A DNA stretch of 22,150 nt from Pseudomonadota bacterium (GCA_022360105.1 JAKSDL010000351.1:1-22150); one strand, 5' to 3'; counted from the stretch's first letter, positions 1 to 8,018 are shown. Numbers and translations: made by a program. The notes: generated from the letters alone by a model not told the origin.

Positions 1-350
1 ACTCTTGGATTGGTCGTATCACTGGGATTGGGGTTTACCAGGTTGGGTTTCAAAAGAATGCGGTTTTTGTCTTTAGTTGTGTTGTTTATTCCCCCGATCA
101 GTTCAAGGGCCTTCTCGGTGGCATAGTTGATTCCTTTGGATTCACTCCATTTGTTGTTTACCTTAACAATACTGACAACAGGTGACTGCTTGGAAAAGAG
201 CAATGGATTAGGTGTGTAATCCACGGGTAATATTCTGAATTCTTGCATCTTTCCTTGATCGGCCAACAAGTAGCGATGACATCCAAGAAATGTAGATAAA
301 CAAGCAAACTCCGCGCTTTTTATCAGGAACCCCCTTCGTGAAATCTTCAT
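1..350 (-). CDS. DUF362-like Tat-exported protein, N-terminal part (runs off left edge)
   Basis: The reverse strand is open from ATG at 350 to the window edge (116 codons, no stop). Residues 4-9 read SRRGFL, a twin-arginine motif, followed by a short hydrophobic stretch ending at Cys24, so Tat export is likely; the FLGC sequence is only a poor lipobox. Around residues 98-110 the protein reads RILLKPNLVNPNP, which resembles the conserved N-terminal KPNLV block of DUF362 proteins. Members of that family are often fused to or found near iron-sulfur proteins, but their activity is mostly unknown. AGGGG lies about 7 nt upstream of the ATG, supporting this start. The C-terminal two thirds are outside the window, so any ferredoxin-like part cannot be judged. 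The family call rests on one motif plus the export signal. Confidence 0.72.
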   Translation of the reverse strand, partial: MKISRRGFLIKSAEFACLSTFLGCHRYLLADQGKMQEFRILPVDYTPNPLLFSKQSPVVSIVKVNNKWSESKGINYATEKALELIGGINNTTKDKNRILLKPNLVNPNPSDTTNPR

Positions 351-734
351 CTATACCCCTAATTTTGATTTATTCGTTTCCCGTATAAAGGTTTTTTTAA
401 TATATTCAATACACAAATGTGGGAATGAATGTCTACTCGTCTGAGAATTTTTGTGACTTTCTGGCTATGTTGTTCCACAAAGGAGCTGTTCCTGAATCCC
501 TGCACTCAGGATGACACGTTGGCAATAAACCGTGCGGAACTTGGAAAATTTAAGCAAGGTCGGGAAAAGTATGCTGAAATAGTTCGAGGGAAAATGGACG
601 GGATGTGCTTGATGAACATCTTCCGTGTTCGGAAGATTAAGGGTAATTCAACCCTAGGGTTGCGCTCTCAGGCTCGCTGACCCTAGGCTGTTATGACCTT
701 CCCTTGCAGGGAAGTGAGCGGTGATTCTCACCAA
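351..734. other. Intergenic region, no convincing gene
   Basis: This 384-bp gap lies between the DUF362-like gene, which starts at 350 and reads left, and the 3' end of the radical SAM gene at 735. It must hold the DUF362 promoter and the end of the acyltransferase-radical SAM transcript. The only long plus-strand reading frame (429-680) has no ribosome binding site and no recognisable composition. The right-hand half holds inverted repeats, listed separately. Confidence 0.6.
618..714. repeat. Compact inverted-repeat element
   Basis: Three self-complementary segments follow each other. ATCTTCCG/CGGAAGAT (618-625/630-637, 4-nt loop) is a perfect hairpin. CAACCCTAGGGTTG (649-662) is a 14-nt perfect palindrome, with CCCTAGG repeated at 681-687. 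CTTCCCT/AGGGAAG (698-704/708-714, 3-nt loop) is a second hairpin. The last sits about 20 bp beyond the radical SAM stop and could help end that minus-strand transcript, although no T-run follows it. The overall layout resembles non-coding structured repeats scattered in some bacterial genomes. No second copy is visible in this window, so repeat status is an inference. Confidence 0.45.
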
Positions 735-2273
735 TCAAATCGGGAGTTCTCTTTGTTTGCGCTCACCGGGCCAGATTTTGGGGGTGATGGCTTTTTTTGA
801 CTTAAGATACCCGCGCCAGGTTTCAAGGCTGCTGGTGCTGATATTCAGGCTTTGCCTTTGGGCATCATTAAAGCATTCAGCAGGGACAGCCGGATCTTCG
901 AAAGCTTCAGGTTGAATACGAAAAAAAGGTAACAGATGGCGTAACTCGGTTTTGAGTTTATCTGTTAGGTGGGAATGGAATAACACCTGACCGGCATAGG
1001 ACTGGATTATGTCGAAATCGACTCCAGGGGAAGATTTTCGTACAGTATTTTGACCGAAGATGCCATCATCATCGAATTCGATACCAGGAAGGCTTTTGGC
1101 CTGTTCATACACTGTGGTACGAGGATAAGCATGACATTCCCCCATTCTGAAAACCACTCCTCCCTGGCCCTTTTCTTGTGAAACCCTTTTAACAAAATTC
1201 AGACTTTCGTCCAGATCTGCTTTAGTATCCCCGGGATAACCGGCAATCATGAACACCGCGGTCGGTATATCATGCTCAATGGCTGTGCGAATATTCTCCT
1301 CGGCACCTCTGATATACTTCTTATAGTGGGAGCGATTTTTGACCTTGTTCATCCTGCGCAGGGTGTCATAGCTGGCTGATTCCAAACCAACTGCAATCAT
1401 ACCGCATACATCAGCGTATTTAGCCAGAATCTCAGGTTTCTGGGTATCGCAGCGTACTTCGAAATGAACCTTCAAACCGAATTTGCGAAGCGTCGGCAAA
1501 TACGGTTCTCCAGCAAACAGAGCGTCGGTGGATAAAATGGTATGGATGGCTCCTGTATCGGCAATCTCCTTCAGATCTCTTTCAACAATTTCGGGTGGAG
1601 CTTTGAAATGACGATTACGAATGTGACTTTCCATACAGAAGTTGCAGGAAAAGGGACACCCCCTGCTGAAACCATAAGGTAAGATGCCGGCACCTGAATC
1701 TCCATAGAGCAGCGAAATCGGCAGGGGTGCCCTTGCTGATAAGCTAAAGCGCTCTGCTGCAATACCCTTGCGCAACAATTCGCCATCCTTCCAGATGGCT
1801 CCGGGAATCTTTTCCGGATTTACCTCTCCGGATTCCCTAATCGATTTGGCAATAGCCAGGGTTGGCAGTTCCCCTTCACCACAGATCACCAAATCAACAG
1901 TCTCGCTCATGGCCAGCATTTCTTCGGCATAAACACTTGGCGTATAACCTCCCACAAAAGTGAAGATCCGGGGCCATCTGGTTTTAATCCGACGACATAT
2001 TTCCAGCGTGGATTTCAACTGCGATATCGCTGTGCATGAGATCCCCAGCGCCCTGGGAAGGGATTGTTCCAGGTTCATTTCGAATTGTTGCAGAAGTTCC
2101 GATTGAGCCTCATCATTTAATGGCAGTCCGTATTCCAGGGGGAGTGATACAATTTTAATAACCTGATCAGGCAAATGTTGGTGAACAAATCCTGCAATCT
2201 CCATGAGTGGCGAAGGCAAAGCGGGCACATACATGCCGATCCGACTGGAAAAGGGCTCGATGAGTATGATCAT
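735..2273 (-). CDS. B12-binding-type radical SAM protein
   Basis: This 512-residue protein has an N-terminal cobalamin-binding-like Rossmann region (about 1-150) with the FVGGYTPS and VICGEGE blocks (106-113 and 129-135) typical of BchE/MiaB-like radical SAM proteins. The radical SAM core (about 195-400) carries CxxxCxxC as C206, C210 and C213 in SRGCPFSCNFC, which binds the 4Fe-4S cluster for S-adenosylmethionine cleavage. GLESAS (296-301) and AGYPGDT (344-350) are further core motifs. No clear DxHxxG cobalamin motif is seen, so B12 binding is uncertain. The reaction is unknown; relatives perform methylations and ring rearrangements on lipids, pigments and natural products. The start ATG has a strong AGGAGG, and the gene follows the acyltransferase stop by 12 bp, so the two are surely co-transcribed. 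Confidence 0.85.
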   Translation of the reverse strand: MIILIEPFSSRIGMYVPALPSPLMEIAGFVHQHLPDQVIKIVSLPLEYGLPLNDEAQSELLQQFEMNLEQSLPRALGISCTAISQLKSTLEICRRIKTRWPRIFTFVGGYTPSVYAEEMLAMSETVDLVICGEGELPTLAIAKSIRESGEVNPEKIPGAIWKDGELLRKGIAAERFSLSARAPLPISLLYGDSGAGILPYGFSRGCPFSCNFCMESHIRNRHFKAPPEIVERDLKEIADTGAIHTILSTDALFAGEPYLPTLRKFGLKVHFEVRCDTQKPEILAKYADVCGMIAVGLESASYDTLRRMNKVKNRSHYKKYIRGAEENIRTAIEHDIPTAVFMIAGYPGDTKADLDESLNFVKRVSQEKGQGGVVFRMGECHAYPRTTVYEQAKSLPGIEFDDDGIFGQNTVRKSSPGVDFDIIQSYAGQVLFHSHLTDKLKTELRHLLPFFRIQPEAFEDPAVPAECFNDAQRQSLNISTSSLETWRGYLKSKKAITPKIWPGERKQRELPI

Positions 2274-2285
2274 GACTTCCTCCTG

Positions 2286-3269
2286 TTAAGCTGTTGGTGA
2301 TTGTGAATTCCAATCAGATTCGTAAAGCGGCAGGTCCTGAATGTCCGGTGATGGTTCACAGACATGATCCTGAATCTGATCGAATTTTGACCATTGGTAC
2401 CAACCCTCTGGAAAACGACGTATATATTGATCCAATCTGGACAAGGATGAAGCACTGACAGAGATGTCACGGTGCGCTTCATTCTCCACGTATGGGGATA
2501 CCAGGGGGGTTAACATCATTTTGTAGCGGCAGTCTTCCTGCCGGTGAAGCAGGGCAAAAACCACCGCCGGTTTCTGGTGTCGATAAATCAGATCCAATGT
2601 ACGATCCAGACGGACAGTTTTCCCCAGGAAATCTACTGCCCGGTCTTTATAAGGTCGCCATTCTTTCATCTCATCACATAAAGTGATAACCACACGATTG
2701 TCTCGTAATTGATCAAACATGTTTCGAAGGATCTGACTACCGGAACCGGCATTAATGATTCGATTAGGAAACCTGCTACTCTGTTTTTCACTCACCTTAA
2801 GCAGTTCAGGGTTATTGAATTTAGCCACGATAGCCGAAGGGATTCCGTTGCAACAAAGATATGCAGGGATCAGTTCAATGCCTCCCACATGTCCGGAAAT
2901 GAGCAGAACACCTCGCTTGCCTTTTAAAAGATGGCGAAGGGTTGTGAGGCCATGCTTGCCGGATCTGGTTTTGATAAAATTCTGCAAAGAGGATTCGGAA
3001 GTTACAATATTAAAAAGCTTTTCTGTGTAATGGTCGAATATTCCAGACAAAACCTTTGCGAGCAGGTTTTCGGAAAGCGGTTCTTTTCTCAAAAAAGATA
3101 GCTGTTGCAGGGATTTTCGAATGCGATGAAGCTGATCCGGGTAACGCTCATAGTATTGCCTACCGAGATCATGCATTAGGCCGCGAAGCTGTTCCCAGTT
3201 TTCATTGGGCAGCTTCCTCAAGTCCTGAAATTTCAGCAAATAGTCGCTGATGGAAACTTTTTTCTTCAT
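2286..3269 (-). CDS. LPLAT-family (LpxL/HtrB-like) acyltransferase
   Basis: This 327-residue protein has the hallmarks of the lysophospholipid/lipid A acyltransferase superfamily. The catalytic HX4E motif is H127-E132 in ISGHVGGIELIP. A substrate-pocket segment VDFLGKTVRL lies at 212-221, and the late block RFPEGWYQWSKF (285-296) corresponds to the PEQW/WxxxR region of LpxL homologues. It would move an acyl chain onto a lipid or other hydroxyl/amine acceptor at the inner membrane. Unlike classical LpxL, I see no N-terminal membrane helix; residues 1-110 look helical and charged, so it may be peripheral. The start has AGAGGTGA 2 nt upstream. It is the first gene of the operon with the radical SAM gene and is divergent from the ABC exporter genes. 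The acceptor is unknown. Confidence 0.82.
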   Translation of the reverse strand: MKKKVSISDYLLKFQDLRKLPNENWEQLRGLMHDLGRQYYERYPDQLHRIRKSLQQLSFLRKEPLSENLLAKVLSGIFDHYTEKLFNIVTSESSLQNFIKTRSGKHGLTTLRHLLKGKRGVLLISGHVGGIELIPAYLCCNGIPSAIVAKFNNPELLKVSEKQSSRFPNRIINAGSGSQILRNMFDQLRDNRVVITLCDEMKEWRPYKDRAVDFLGKTVRLDRTLDLIYRHQKPAVVFALLHRQEDCRYKMMLTPLVSPYVENEAHRDISVSASSLSRLDQYIRRFPEGWYQWSKFDQIQDHVCEPSPDIQDLPLYESDWNSQSPTA

Positions 3270-3593
3270 ATCACCTCTATTTTACGTTCTGATCGTTTAG
3301 GAAAAAAAATCCGTTTGGTAAGTTGGAGAAAAAAAGCTCCCGGACGATACTGATTGACCTCAAATCTGTCAAAATTTATGAAAATCCGGTCATGAAATTT
3401 TTGTGGTTTGTTAAGAATTTGCGGATAGAAAATCATATTTTTTTAAAAAAACTAATAATTGTGTTGTTTTGACTGATAAGGGCTTAGCGTTTTTTTAACT
3501 CATAGTAAAAAAAAGACCTTGCCTCAAAATTAACTGTGAGTTAAATAGAAGAGATGATTTGCGATTGAAATATACCAATCGATTTTATGTGTA
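3270..3593. other. Divergent promoter region
   Basis: This is a very AT-rich 324-bp region between the minus-strand acyltransferase operon and the plus-strand ABC genes, and it must serve both. It contains TTAACT-GTG-AGTTAA (3530-3544), an inverted repeat 49 bp before the ABC start. A related TTAACTC lies at 3496-3502, so these may be operator half-sites. No coding sequence is apparent. Confidence 0.5.
3354..3382 (+). promoter_or_regulatory. Possible sigma70-type promoter for the ABC genes
   Basis: TTGACC (3354-3359) and TATGAA (3377-3382) are separated by 17 bp, matching -35/-10 consensus at five and four of six positions. It would give a roughly 200-nt leader to the ABC gene at 3594. The region is AT-rich, so chance matches are expected. 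Confidence 0.25.
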
Positions 3594-5381
3594 ATGAAAA
3601 AATATTTGGATTTATGGAATATCACGGTGGGATACCGTGGATTCTACTTGGTAGCAGTTATATTCATGGCATTGGGGAGCTTCTTTGCGTTTCTGATTCC
3701 CCTGGTGGGAAAGGTGACCATCGATGGTGTTATTACATCTGAAACCGAGGAATTGTCACGATTTGCCAAGTTTGCCATAGAATTGTCGGGCGGTGTTGAT
3801 TATCTGAGTAACAGACTCTGGATTCCGGCACTGATTCTGATCGTGATCAGCTGTTTGAGTGGATATTTTCTCTATCTGAAGGATCGATATTCTGTGCACG
3901 CCTGTGAGGCCATTGCCAGGAATCTCAGGGACAGGCTTTATAATCATATTCAGCATATTGACCTGCTTCCATTCGCCAAGTTTGAGTCGGGAGATCTGGT
4001 GCAACGCTGCACGTCTGACATCGAAACGGTCCGGATATTTTTGTCCAAGCAGATTGTGGAGATAAGCCGGGCCGTGATTATGCTGGTTTTGGTAGTGCCA
4101 ATGATGATTTCATTGGATCTCAGAATGGCTGCTATTTCCCTGTGTTTGATACCGATTATCGTTTCCTTCTCCTACCTGTTTTTTCAGAAAATCAAGGCAG
4201 TTTTTCTGAAAGTGGACGAGGCAGAAGGAGCATTGACCAGCACCATGCAGGAGAATTTAACGGGTATTCGGGTCGTACGAGCTTTTGCCCGTCAGTCCTT
4301 CGAAATTGAAAGGTTCACAGAACGAAACACTGTTTTTCGTGATCAGCAATATCGACTGATTAAAGCGTTGGGAATTTTCTGGGGACTTTCCGATTTTCTA
4401 TGCATCGGACAGATGGGGCTCACCCTGTTTGGAGGCGGCTGGCTGGCTTCACGAGGAGAGGTATCGATTGGGACCCTGTATGCTTTTATCACCTACCTGG
4501 GAATTTTATTGTGGCCCATTCGGCAAATGGGAAGAACCCTGACTGACACCGGAAAAGCCGTAGTGGCTTTTGGCAGAATCACCGAGGTTCTGAATTCCCC
4601 CCAGGAAACAGATAGTGAAACAACAACGGATTTTAATATTGATTCAGTAAAGGGCCACCTGGTTTTTAAGAATATCAATTTCAGGTTTTACAGGCAGGCA
4701 ACCGTTTTAAACAATATCTCCTTTGAAGTAAATCCGGGAGAAACCGTTGCCATCGTCGGTCCCACCGGAAGTGGCAAGACAACGTTGATTACCCTGCTCT
4801 TACGACTTTACGATTTTGAAATTGGATCGATCGAATTGGATGGAATCGATATCCGACAAATACCGCGCAAGCAATTGCGAAAGGTGGTTGGTGCAGTATT
4901 GCAGGAACCTTTTATCTACACAAAAACCGCCAGGGAGAATATCAATCTGGCGGATGATACAAAAGGTGAAACGTCTATTTTTCGAGCGGCACAGGATGCT
5001 TGTATCCACCGCTCCATTCAAAGTTTTAAAAAAGGGTATGATACCAAAATTGGCGAAAGGGGCGTTACGCTATCCGGTGGTCAGAAACAACGGGTGACCA
5101 TGGCTCGTTCCTTTCTAAAAACCGTGCCGATTTTGATTTGGGATGACGCTTTAAGTGCGGTGGATTCCGCTACGGAAACGCAGATCCTGGACACCCTGCA
5201 AAGCAGGTACGGAAAATTGACCACAATCCTGATCACTCACCGACTATCCGTCTGTGAGAATGCAGACCGGGTTTTTGTAATGGACAAAGGAACCATCGCC
5301 CAGCGAGGTAAACATGAATCGTTGATCATGCAGGATGGTTTCTATAAAACAGTCTGGAACATACAGGAAGCTGCATTTTAG
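3594..5381 (+). CDS. ABC exporter half-transporter, subunit with degenerate catalytic site
   Basis: This 595-residue type IV ABC exporter half has a six-helix membrane domain (about 1-325) and a nucleotide-binding domain (about 350-590). Walker A is GPTGSGKTT (389-397), the Q-loop Gln is Q437, and the signature is a perfect LSGGQ (493-497). Walker B reads ILIWDD (513-518), so Asp518 replaces the usual catalytic Glu. The switch His is H549. An Asp in this position is typical of the degenerate subunit of heterodimeric exporters such as TM287/TM288 and BmrC/BmrD. The partner is encoded 317 bp downstream. Substrates of such pairs include drugs, lipids and peptides; the one here is unknown. The ATG at 3594 has no Shine-Dalgarno, and no alternative ATG, GTG or TTG start lies between it and the in-frame stop at 3555. 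Confidence 0.9.
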   Translation: MKKYLDLWNITVGYRGFYLVAVIFMALGSFFAFLIPLVGKVTIDGVITSETEELSRFAKFAIELSGGVDYLSNRLWIPALILIVISCLSGYFLYLKDRYSVHACEAIARNLRDRLYNHIQHIDLLPFAKFESGDLVQRCTSDIETVRIFLSKQIVEISRAVIMLVLVVPMMISLDLRMAAISLCLIPIIVSFSYLFFQKIKAVFLKVDEAEGALTSTMQENLTGIRVVRAFARQSFEIERFTERNTVFRDQQYRLIKALGIFWGLSDFLCIGQMGLTLFGGGWLASRGEVSIGTLYAFITYLGILLWPIRQMGRTLTDTGKAVVAFGRITEVLNSPQETDSETTTDFNIDSVKGHLVFKNINFRFYRQATVLNNISFEVNPGETVAIVGPTGSGKTTLITLLLRLYDFEIGSIELDGIDIRQIPRKQLRKVVGAVLQEPFIYTKTARENINLADDTKGETSIFRAAQDACIHRSIQSFKKGYDTKIGERGVTLSGGQKQRVTMARSFLKTVPILIWDDALSAVDSATETQILDTLQSRYGKLTTILITHRLSVCENADRVFVMDKGTIAQRGKHESLIMQDGFYKTVWNIQEAAF

Positions 5382-5698
5382 ATTTTTAAATTATAAAAGT
5401 TGCACTTTCGGTTTCATAATTTGGTAAGACGTGGGACCATCCTGCGTGGCGAATATCGTCCTTTTGCCCAGGAATGTAGGATGGGCAACTTTGTTGCCCA
5501 TCGGGCGGAATTTTATAAAGGGCAAATACATTTTAAATCTGAAGAACATCGTTTTTGTGAGAACTGTGATGATGGGCAACGAGTTGCCCATCCTACTGCA
5601 TTTAAGATTTTTAAATAATGAAAGCTTCGCTTTCGGGTTCAATATTTTAATTGTTTACGTGATACAAGCTGACGGCTAACCGCTAAAAGCTATAAAAT
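5381..5698 (+). repeat. Composite repeat between the two ABC genes
   Basis: The repeat begins within the stop codon of the upstream ABC gene. Motif A (5381-5422, GATTTTTAAAT then CTTTCGG) is followed by a hairpin doublet (5477-5595). Motif B (5606-5650), a close direct copy of A with AAAGCTTCGCTTTCGGG, follows the doublet. The rest (5651-5698) is AT-rich and reaches the next ATG without a Shine-Dalgarno. No gene is seen. The hairpins lie between two genes whose products should be made in equal amounts. Confidence 0.75.
5477..5595 (+). repeat. Hairpin doublet 1 of the GATGGGCAAC family
   Basis: The left hairpin is GATGGGCAAC-TTT-GTTGCCCATC (5480-5502), preceded by TAG and followed by GGGC. 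The right hairpin is GATGGGCAAC-GA-GTTGCCCATC (5571-5592), followed by CTA. Each has a perfect 10-bp stem. The outer TAG and CTA ends are complementary, so the whole unit is also a large inverted repeat, as in REPIN-type elements. Confidence 0.85.
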
Positions 5699-7546
5699 AT
5701 GAATACCGTACTACAGACATTAGAAACAAAAACAGTTGAAAAGAAGTTTTGGGGGCAGTTATTTCGGGTCTATATATTACCTCATCGGGGTGTTTTGATT
5801 GCCTTGATACTGACAGCAATTTTAGTGGCTGTTTGTGAAGCATCACTGACCTTAATTACACGCTCTGTGGTGGATAGCATTGTGAAACATAAAGAGCAGG
5901 CCAGTTTATTGAAAATTGGAATGGTCTATTTCGGATTGCTCTTGACCCTGGGTATCAGCGTCTGGGCATTTATTTTGATGGCCGGGAGGCTTTCCACGCG
6001 GATAATGTATCATTTAAGGCAGGACGGCTTTTCCCATCTGCAGGATTTGTCTTTTTCATTTTATGACAAGCATTCCATTGGCTGGTTGATGGCACGTCTG
6101 ACTTCCGACTGCAACAAAGTGGCAGACATCATAGCCTGGGGAACCCTGGAAGTGTTTTGGGCTGCCCCTTTTTTACTGGGCATCAGCGGAGTACTACTTT
6201 TTCTAAACTGGAAACTGGGTTTGTTGGTATTAACTGTTATTCCCCTGGTAATTGCAGTGAGCATCTATTTTCAGCGGATAATAGTCAAAAGTTCCCGAAA
6301 AGTGAGAAAAGTAAACTCGCAGTTGACTGCCAGCTTCAATGAAGGAATAACCGGAGTGGAAACAAGCAAAGTATTGGTGAGAGAACAAGCTAATCTTGAG
6401 GAATTTCAAAAGCAATCGCAGAATATGTATGCGAACTCCTTTAAAAATGCCAATCAAACAGCCGCTTATTTTCCATTTATTCTGGGAATTAACAGTATTG
6501 CAACCGGATTGGCATTATGGTTGGGAGGTGATTACGCATTAAGCGGCTTATTAACATTGGGGACGTTGATAACCTTTCTGGCTTATACCAGTGCTTTCCA
6601 TGAACCCATATTGGAACTGGCCAGGATTATGGCCGAACTGCAGACGGCCAACGCCGGGGCTGAGAGAATTTTTGGATTATTGAAAACCAAACCGGAAATC
6701 GAAGATAGTGATCTGGTTAACCGGCATATAAAAGAACAAAAACGACAGGTGAATGGTGTGCCCCATGATGGCGGGGAATCGGATATCAAAACGATTGAAT
6801 TTGACAATGTAAGTTTTGAATATTTACCGGGTCAATCGATTATAAAAAATATCAATCTTAAGGTAGAGGCAGGAAGCAGCGTCGCCCTGGTTGGACCAAC
6901 AGGCGGTGGAAAGACAACCCTGGTGAATCTAATGTGCAGGTTTTACGAGCCAACCAGGGGGCAAATCCTTTTAAATGGTTCTGACTACAAAAACAGGGGA
7001 TTGCTATGGTATCAGTCCAACCTGGGCATTGTTCTGCAAACACCGTTTTTGTTCAGCGGCAGTATTGAAGAGAATATTCGATACGGAAAACTGGACGCCA
7101 GCTACGATGACGTTATGGCAGCTGCCAAAGCCGTGAATGCTCATGATTTTATATCTCGTCTGGAAGAAGGTTATCAAACCCAGGTGGGGCAGGAAGGCAA
7201 GCATCTATCAACCGGACAAAAACAGTTGATTTCCTTTGCCCGGGCGATACTGGCAGATCCTAAGATTTTCGTGATGGATGAGGCCACCTCAGCAGTAGAT
7301 ACACAAACGGAAAGCCTGATTCAGAAAGGATTATCAAAAATCCTGGAAGGCAGAACCAGCTTTATCATCGCCCATAGGCTGTCTACCATCCGATCAGCTG
7401 ATGTCATTCTAGTGGTGGAGAACGGAAGTATTACCGAAAAAGGCAATCATGAAGAACTGATCAAGCTAAGAGGTGCCTATCACCGATTATATCGCAAGCA
7501 GTTTGTGAAGGAAAAGCAGGCGTTACATTTCAGGTCTATGAATTAA
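5699..7546 (+). CDS. ABC exporter half-transporter, subunit with catalytic Glu and altered signature
   Basis: This 615-residue type IV exporter half has six membrane helices (about 1-325), a linker with a charged insert (about 335-362) and a nucleotide-binding domain. Walker A is GPTGGGKTT (399-407) and Walker B is IFVMDE (523-528) with the catalytic Glu528 present. The switch His is H559. The signature is LSTGQ (503-507) instead of LSGGQ. Because each ATP site pairs one subunit's Walker motifs with the other's signature, this subunit's Walker motifs and the upstream gene's LSGGQ make the competent site. The two altered motifs meet in the second, degenerate site. The gene lies downstream of its partner in the same orientation. 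No Shine-Dalgarno is visible before ATG 5699. The substrate is unknown. Confidence 0.9.
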   Translation: MNTVLQTLETKTVEKKFWGQLFRVYILPHRGVLIALILTAILVAVCEASLTLITRSVVDSIVKHKEQASLLKIGMVYFGLLLTLGISVWAFILMAGRLSTRIMYHLRQDGFSHLQDLSFSFYDKHSIGWLMARLTSDCNKVADIIAWGTLEVFWAAPFLLGISGVLLFLNWKLGLLVLTVIPLVIAVSIYFQRIIVKSSRKVRKVNSQLTASFNEGITGVETSKVLVREQANLEEFQKQSQNMYANSFKNANQTAAYFPFILGINSIATGLALWLGGDYALSGLLTLGTLITFLAYTSAFHEPILELARIMAELQTANAGAERIFGLLKTKPEIEDSDLVNRHIKEQKRQVNGVPHDGGESDIKTIEFDNVSFEYLPGQSIIKNINLKVEAGSSVALVGPTGGGKTTLVNLMCRFYEPTRGQILLNGSDYKNRGLLWYQSNLGIVLQTPFLFSGSIEENIRYGKLDASYDDVMAAAKAVNAHDFISRLEEGYQTQVGQEGKHLSTGQKQLISFARAILADPKIFVMDEATSAVDTQTESLIQKGLSKILEGRTSFIIAHRLSTIRSADVILVVENGSITEKGNHEELIKLRGAYHRLYRKQFVKEKQALHFRSMN

Positions 7547-7666
7547 GATTTTAGATTTTCTGTAATGTGAAAACGAAGCTTTCGGTTTTGATGTTTAGAA
7601 ATACCTGGGATATTGTGCGTTTGGGTTGGCTTGATTGTAGGATGGTCAACTTTGTTGCCCATCCTA
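7547..7666 (+). repeat. 3'-end repeat with single GATGGGCAAC-type hairpin
   Basis: This starts on the base after the ABC stop codon. GATTTTAGA, TTTTCTGTAATGTGAAAA and GAAGCTTTCGG (7547-7587) closely match the reverse-strand sequence at 10305-10208 beyond the second chemoreceptor gene. Both continue through a CC(T/C)GGGAT block into the hairpin. Here the hairpin is TAGGATGGTCAAC/GTTGCCCATCCTA (7638-7650/7654-7666), a 13-bp stem with one T:C mismatch and a TTT loop. It is a single hairpin with complete outer ends rather than a doublet. Confidence 0.7.
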
Positions 7667-8018
7667 CGATTCGGTCGCTTGTTTTTGAGAAGTTTGTTGA
7701 CCAATTTTGAATGACAAGTGGCAGCTGCCTCCTTTTTATTTAGCTGATACCTCCGTTTAAAAATCTAGCAAGACATTACCCTCGTTCTTACCATAAAACC
7801 CCAAATACATAACCTATGCCGGGGAATTTCCCGAGAAATAGTTCATGTCAACTATCAATTAGTATTTAACAATTACATTACAAAGAAATTACAGACTCCC
7901 CTCCTTGGTTGGCTAAGATTGTTGCTTACAGCGTTGCAGAAATTTGACACCCAAAGGCAACGATAAACACCTGTAACTATAAAAAACCAATTTTAATCAT
8001 TCAATCAAGGTGCACCTC
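7667..8018. other. Intergenic region upstream of the first chemoreceptor
   Basis: This 352-bp stretch has no gene. It should hold the chemoreceptor promoter. GAAATTTG (7939-7946) and AACGATAA (7959-7966), 12 bp apart, are a loose match to the FliA (sigma28) consensus. TTGACA at 7944-7949 is an alternative -35 without a good -10. AAGGTG (8007-8012) is the ribosome binding site for ATG 8019. Confidence 0.45.

Noticed and set aside
429..680. Plus-strand open frame of 83 codons
   Set aside because: No ribosome binding site, odd composition, and it runs through the hairpin and palindrome element; probably chance.
7720..7740. GGCAGCTGCC followed by T-rich sequence as a terminator
   Set aside because: The palindrome has no loop, so only a very short stem could form; it is about 175 bp past the ABC stop.
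8010..8018. GTG start nine bases upstream for the first chemoreceptor
   Set aside because: The AAGGTG that includes this GTG is correctly placed as the ribosome binding site for ATG 8019, and nothing suitable precedes the GTG.
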